Assembly (NCBI RefSeq): GCF_025353065.1
Contig: NZ_JANXRJ010000202.1
Span: forward strand, 1-43,866
From: Lapillicoccus sp.
GTDB lineage: Bacteria; Actinomycetota; Actinomycetes; Actinomycetales; Dermatophilaceae
Direction of reading: 5' to 3'
Length of the DNA stretch: 43,866 bases
Shown: piece by piece, positions 39,622 through 43,866 of the stretch
Layout: each line of letters opens with the position of its first letter
How positions within the stretch are numbered: the stretch's first letter is position 1
Notes under the pieces: generated by a model
What the model was told of the DNA's origin: nothing
What the model saw: the letters and a program-made list of their open reading frames with translations, nothing else
Databases searched by the model: none
Made by a program: the position numbers and the translations under genes

Positions 39622-42600
39622 TGTGCTCCCGGGTGCGCGGTCTCCGCAGGCGGGACGGGGGACCGCGGCACCGCACGCCGTAGGTCGAGGGTGTGGGGGT
39701 ACTCGTCGCTGGCGACCGCTCGCGCGGCCTCGCGCAGGGCGGCGACGTCGATGGCGCCGGCGGTGTGTCCGCGGGCCTCGAAGCGGCTCGACCGGCGGGC
39801 CTCGGCCTCGTTGGCGTTGATCGGGGGGCGTTCGTAGGAGCGGCCGCCCGGGTGCACGACGTGATAGGTCGCGCCGCCCAGGGAGGTCTCCGACGGCACG
39901 TCGACGACGTCGAAGTGCAGCGGTGAGTGGACCTCGATCGAGGGGTGCAGCGCCGACCACGGCTGCCAGGCGCGGTAGCGGACGCCGGCGTAGTACTCGC
40001 CGGCGGCGCCGGTGGGCGTGAGGGGCACGGGGACACCCTGACACGTCACGAGGTGCTGCCCCGGGACGACTCCCGACACGAGGACCTGGAGCTTCTCCAC
40101 GGACGAGTCGACGTATCGCGCGGTCCCACCGGCGGTCGCCTCCTCGCCGAGCACGTGCCACGGCTCGATCGCCGACCGGAGCTCGAGCTCGATGTCGCCG
40201 ACGCGGGTCATGCCGATGCGGGGGAAGCGGAACTCGGTGAAAGGGTCGAGCCACGACGCCTCGAAGGGGAGGCCGTGGGCACGCAGGTCGGCGACGACCG
40301 CCGCGATGTCGCGGGTCGCGCCCTGCGGCAGGAGGAAGTCCTCGTGCAGCGCGGTGCCCCAACGCACCAGCGGCGCGGTCAGCGGCTTCTCCCAGAACAT
40401 CGCGACGAGGCTGCGCACGAGCAGCGCCTGGAGCAGCGCCATCTGGGGGTGCGGCGGCATCTCGAAGCCTCGCAGCTCCAGCAGGCCGAGCCGTCCGCGC
40501 GAGGAGTCGGGGCTGTACATCTTGTCGATGCAGAACTCCGCGCGGTGCGTGTTGCCGGTGAGGTCGGTCAGCAGGTGGCGCAGTGCCCGGTCGACGAGCC
40601 ACGGCCGTGGCTCACCCTCGAGGGCCGCGGACTCCGTTGTGAGACGGGTGATCTCGGCGAACGCGATCTCCATCTCGTAGAGCGCCTCGGGTCGTCCCTC
40701 GTCGAAGCGGGGCGCCTGGCTCGTTGGCCCGATGAACCGTCCGGAGAAGAGATAGCTGAGGGACGGGTGCCGCTGCCAGTAGGTCAGCAGGCTGACGAGC
40801 AGGTCGGGCCGGCGGAGCAGGGGGGAGTCGATCGGCTGGCGCCCGCCGAGGGTGATGTGGTTGCCGCCGCCGGTGCCGGTGTGGAGCCCGTCGAGGTCGA
40901 ACTTCTCCGTCGTCAGCCGCACCTGCCGGGCCTCGGCGTAGAGGGTCGTCGTCAGCTCGCGCTGCTGGGCCCAGCTCGTCGTCGGCTGGATGTTGACCTC
41001 GATGACGCCGGGGTCGGGCGTGACGGAGAGCCGGGTGAGCCGGGAGTCCGGCGGCGGTCCGTAGCCCTCGAGGACGACGGGGTGGCCGGTCGCGCTCGCC
41101 GCCCGCTCGATGACGGTCAGCAGGGTGGCGTAGTCCTCGAGCCGCAGCGTCGGCGGCAGGAACGCGTGGACGAACCCGTCGCGGGCCTCGATGGCCAGGG
41201 CGGTGGTCAGGGCGTCCGTCGGGTCGACGACGGTCACCGTCGGGTGGCCCGGGTCGAGGGGCGGCCCGGCGACGAGGTAGGACGGCTCGCCGGGGTGGTC
41301 GGGGTCCACCCACGAGATCGCGTCGAGGGGCAGCCGCAGCCCGAGGGGTGAGCTGCCGGGTGACAGCACGAGCCGGCCGCGACGGAACCGCCAGGCCGGC
41401 GAGGTCCAGGCGTCGTCCTCCTCGGTCGAGGTCGTCAGCGGGAGCACCCAGCCGGTGGGCTGGGTCTCCTCGCGGTCGAGCTCCGCGACGAGCGCCAGCT
41501 CGGGGTCGACGCCGTCGGGCTGTGGGCCGGCGGGGAGCCGGATGTGGGTCGCCAGGGTCTCGAACCGGTCCTCGTATGCCGGGAGCACGGCTTCGGTGGG
41601 CAGCCCCAGCTGTCGGCCGATCTCGGCCGCGAGGGCCTCGGCGTGCTTCCCGGCCTCGGGGTCGGCGTCCTTCTCGATCCACGGGTCGGCAAGCAGAGCA
41701 TCGTTGTGCCACAGCGGTACTCCGTCGGTGCGCCACTGCAGGTCGACCTGCCAGCGCGGCAGGGGCTCACCGGGGTACCACTTGCCCTGACCGCGGTGCA
41801 CGACTCCGCCCGCGGCATACAGGGGGCGCAGGCGCTGGGCGAGCTCGTCGGCGAGGGCGCGCTTCTCCGCGCCGTCGGCGTCGGTGTTCCACTGCTCGGA
41901 GACCATGTCGTCGAGCGAGACGAAGGTGGGCTCGCCGCCCATCGTGAGCCGCACGTCCCGGGCCTCGAGCCGGCGGTCGACCTCCTCGCCGAGGGCGTCG
42001 ATGCGCGCCCACGCCTCGTCGGTGTAGGGCTTGGTGACGCGCGGGTCCTCGTGGATCCGGCGCACGGTGTTGTGGAAGGAGAGGGTGACCTCGACGGGGT
42101 CGGTGGCACCCTGGATCGGAGCGGCCGAGGAGGGGTGCGGAGTGGCCGAGAGGGGGATGTGGCCCTCGCCGGCGAAGAGCGCGGACGTCGGATCGAGGCC
42201 GATCCAACCGGCCCCGGGGACGAAGACCTGGTCCAGGCGTGGAGGTCCGTGAAGTCCGCCGTCGGACCGCTCGGGCCGTCGAGGCTCTTGATGTCGGAGG
42301 TCAGCTGGACGAGGTAGCCGGAGACGAAACGGGCCGCGAGACCGTACTGCCGCAGCAGCGAGACGAGCAGCCACGCGCTGTCGCGACAGGACCCGATCGC
42401 CGTGGTGAGCGTCTCGTCAGGGCTCTGCACGCCGGCCTCCATGCGCACGGAGTAGGCGACGTCGCCGTGGACGGCGCGGTTGAGGTCGGCAAGGAAGGTG
42501 ACCGTCGGGACCCCGCCCGCGGGCAGCTCGGGCAGGGCGGCCTTCCACGCCGCGACGACCGGCCCGACCTGACCCAGACGCTCGGCGTCGCTGTCCTGGG

Positions 42601-42979
42601 GGGCGGGGTCTTCAACGACGGGGCGCAGGTAGGGGGCGAGGTCGGCGGCGAGCGACGGCTCGTAGGTGAAGGGGAACCGCTCGGCATACTCCTCGATGAA
42701 GAAGTCGAGGGGGTTGATGACCATCAGGTCGGCGACGAGGCCGACGGTGATGTCGAGCTCGCTCACCCGCTCGGGGAAGACGAGGCGCGCGAGCCAGTTG
42801 CCGAAGGGGTCCTGCTGCCAGTTGAGGAAGTGGCCGGCCGGCGTGACGTCGAGGGAGTAGGCCTCGATCGGGGTGCGGCTGTGCGGGGCGGGGCGCAGCC
42901 GGACCACGTGCGGTCCGACGTGCACCGGCTGGGCGAAGTGGTACGTCGTGCGGTGTTCGAGGGCCACCTTGATCGACAT
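39618..42979 (-). pseudogene. Transglutaminase / DUF2126 putative amidoligase, frameshifted
   Basis: From ATG 42979 (MSIKVALEHRTTYHF) the first frame gives the beta domain and transglutaminase core up to TDLHAWT, with Cys in GSCRDSAWLLVSLLRQYG. One base is missing near 42229-42230. The second frame continues at VFVPGAGWIGLDPTSALF and runs through DUF2126 (RLTMGGEPTFVSLDDM, GKWYPGEPLPRWQVDLQWRT, GGNHITLGGRQPIDSPLLRR) to 39618. Corrected length is 1120 residues, normal for this family. Pfam describes DUF2126 as a putative amidoligase. It is the first gene of the operon and overlaps the next. A sequencing error is plausible because both halves are well preserved. Confidence 0.87.
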
Positions 42980-43000
42980 GTGACGAGTGTGCCTGCACCG

Positions 43001-43018
43001 GGTTACGGATGCGTAACC
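43001..43018. promoter_or_regulatory. Perfect palindrome GGTTACG-N4-CGTAACC upstream of the amidoligase operon
   Basis: Two 7-bp arms around GATG lie 21 bp upstream of the first ATG of the operon (42979). The position overlaps where a promoter or leader must be, so a repressor or activator site is likely. No regulator gene is adjacent. Confidence 0.6.
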
Positions 43019-43120
43019 GAGACGGCGCGTGAACGGGGGGCGGTCGTCACGGTGCACGTTGCCGAGGGAGCCAGCACGGGTCGTGCTCGCATCGGAGCCG
43101 GCACCACCGACGGGAGGAAT

Positions 43121-43278
43121 ATCGACGTGCTGTCGGCGGTGGGCTTCGGCCAGCTCTCCCGCAGAGTGCATGGGCCCGGATCGAGACCGATCGCCTCCAT
43201 CTGGGCTGCGGCGAGTTCGGATCCTGGTTCGTCGAAGACGAGCTTGATCAGCGCTGAGGTGTGCAGGTAGACGTTGAG
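43121..43278 (-). pseudogene. VapC-like PIN toxin remnant
   Basis: Read leftward, VYLHTSALIKLVFDEPGSEL matches the first strand-helix of VapC toxins (usual pattern YLDTSALVKL), but the key Asp is His and no start codon is present. About 25 residues later, in another frame, HSAGELAEAHRRQHVD resembles the later VapC helix. The middle of the domain is missing, so the gene is deleted and frameshifted. Confidence 0.6.
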
Positions 43279-43335
43279 CGCCGATGCTCACTGACGAGGT
43301 CGGAGACCGAGACCAGCTCGGAGACGGAGCCGTCG

Positions 43336-43570
43336 TTATATGGCGGCCACGCGCCCTGCGACGGGAGCGTGGTGGATCCCGAACCAGGCCGCGGGCCCGC
43401 AGTCCGACAGGGGGTCGCTGTCTTCGACCATCGACAGCCGCGCCACCGGGCGCCCACGCATCGTGACCACGACCTCCCTCCGGGAGCAGCGTCCGGAGGT
43501 AGCGGCTGAGCTGGTCGTGCCGTTCGTGGACGCCGACCTCGCCCTTCAGCTCCCCTCCTTGCAGCGTCAT
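43336..43570 (-). pseudogene. Phd/YefM-type antitoxin remnant, frameshifted
   Basis: From ATG 43570 one frame gives GEVGVHERHDQLSRYLRTLL, the usual start of these antitoxins. After a frame change near 43500 the second frame gives EVVVTMRGRPVARLSMVEDS, the classic GRPVARL DNA-binding-domain end. It lies directly upstream of the VapC remnant, in the normal antitoxin-toxin order. Confidence 0.65.
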
Positions 43571-43649
43571 GACGTCAGCTGTACGCGCTACTCCGATCGC
43601 GACGGCGAACACTCGACATGTGTCGTTTGTCAACCCCTACTCGTCCGGC

Positions 43650-43688
43650 TGTGGACAACCTGATGTGGCGAATACCCCATGTGGACAA
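43650..43688. repeat. Two TGTGGACAA 9-mers 30 bp apart
   Basis: TGTGGACAA occurs at 43650-43658 and 43680-43688, each followed by C, in the leader of the last gene. It is the reverse complement of the consensus actinobacterial DnaA box. The same 9-mer occurs at 15762. Confidence 0.6.
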
Positions 43689-43758
43689 CGGGATCCGGTA
43701 CTTCGTGGACTCGCGCTGGTCGCGGAGGGCTGTCGGTGGTCGGTCCTAGGGTTGGTGC

Positions 43759-43866
43759 ATGGACACGAACCCACCCGAGGAAGCAGGCGCCGGTCACGAC
43801 GCGTCTGCGTCGGGTGGCCGCGGCCCGGACGGCGGTATGCCGGGTGCGCCGGGTTCGTTGGCTGGG
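43759..43866 (+). CDS. Start of an unidentified gene (3' end beyond window)
   Basis: ATG 43759 opens a frame of 36 codons to the window edge: MDTNPPEEAGAGHDASASGG followed by a Gly/Pro-rich stretch. A low-complexity N-terminus like this is seen on many actinobacterial DUF222/HNH endonuclease proteins, but the conserved part is not visible and the identity is open. Confidence 0.4.
   Translation, partial: MDTNPPEEAGAGHDASASGGRGPDGGMPGAPGSLAG

Noticed and set aside
43248-43457. 69-codon minus-strand ORF as an intact gene
   Set aside because: Out of frame with the recognisable antitoxin segment GRPVARL; better explained as part of the decayed toxin-antitoxin locus.

Overview
The window is about 70% GC, with strong G/C third-position bias, GTG starts and GTGA/ATGA gene overlaps. 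It carries the conserved actinobacterial block ppiA - rhomboid - crgA - DUF881 - sortase E - trpG / pknB - pknA - pbpA - rodA - pstP - fhaB - fhaA - tRNA-Leu. This is the order found close to oriC in mycobacteria and many Micrococcales, so the window is probably origin-proximal chromosome of an actinobacterium. The genus cannot be decided from sequence reading alone.

Region 1 (1-4408) is accessory DNA. It begins with the 3' end of an ImmA/IrrE-type metallopeptidase gene, translationally coupled to a DUF4411 PIN-like toxin gene. These are followed by a 3' remnant of a tRNA-Ala(TGC), which looks like one end of an island integrated in alaT (alaT lies upstream of ppiA in related genomes). Next is a complete IS21-family element (istA, istB, terminal repeats, 5-bp target duplication) that splits a small glyoxalase/VOC gene. 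Removing the element restores the reading frame exactly.

Region 2 (4440-14000) holds two export modules and several singletons. They are a TetR regulator with a small palindrome; an ABC ATPase/permease/TetR operon behind a long TetR-type palindrome; a SprT-like metallopeptidase; a MacB-type ATPase plus FtsX-like permease pair; a small membrane protein gene broken by an in-frame TGA; and a membrane protein with LEA-like repeats.

Region 3 (14100-30370) is the cell-wall and division core. Rightward genes encode cyclophilin, rhomboid protease, DUF881, sortase E, a small membrane protein and a TrpG/PabA amidotransferase. crgA is leftward. The leftward operon fhaA-fhaB-pstP-rodA-pbpA-pknA-pknB encodes PASTA kinases, their phosphatase, FHA readers and the RodA/PbpA peptidoglycan synthase pair. 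In this sequence pbpA has a one-base frameshift, and the pbpA/pknA junction has a 23-bp tandem duplication. A rightward gene next to fhaA encodes an unusual acidic protein with repeated WVWDGYQW modules, followed by tRNA-Leu(CAG).

Region 4 (30455-43866) holds NYN-domain, SDR, HTH plus helical-repeat, DinB and M50-like genes. It then has a leftward, overlapping operon for a predicted peptide-ligation system: transglutaminase-DUF2126 amidoligase (frameshifted here), circularly permuted ATP-grasp/alpha-E fusion, transglutaminase, and a zinc-ribbon metallopeptidase next to it. A perfect palindrome sits 21 nt upstream of its first start codon. Upstream of that is a decayed Phd/VapC toxin-antitoxin locus, then two DnaA-box-like 9-mers and the start of a gene that runs off the window.

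Across everything to the right of the IS/island region the 7-mer GTATGCC/GGCATAC is strongly over-represented (33 copies counted by eye; none in the first 4.7 kb). It falls in coding sequence in several frames and in intergenic hairpins.
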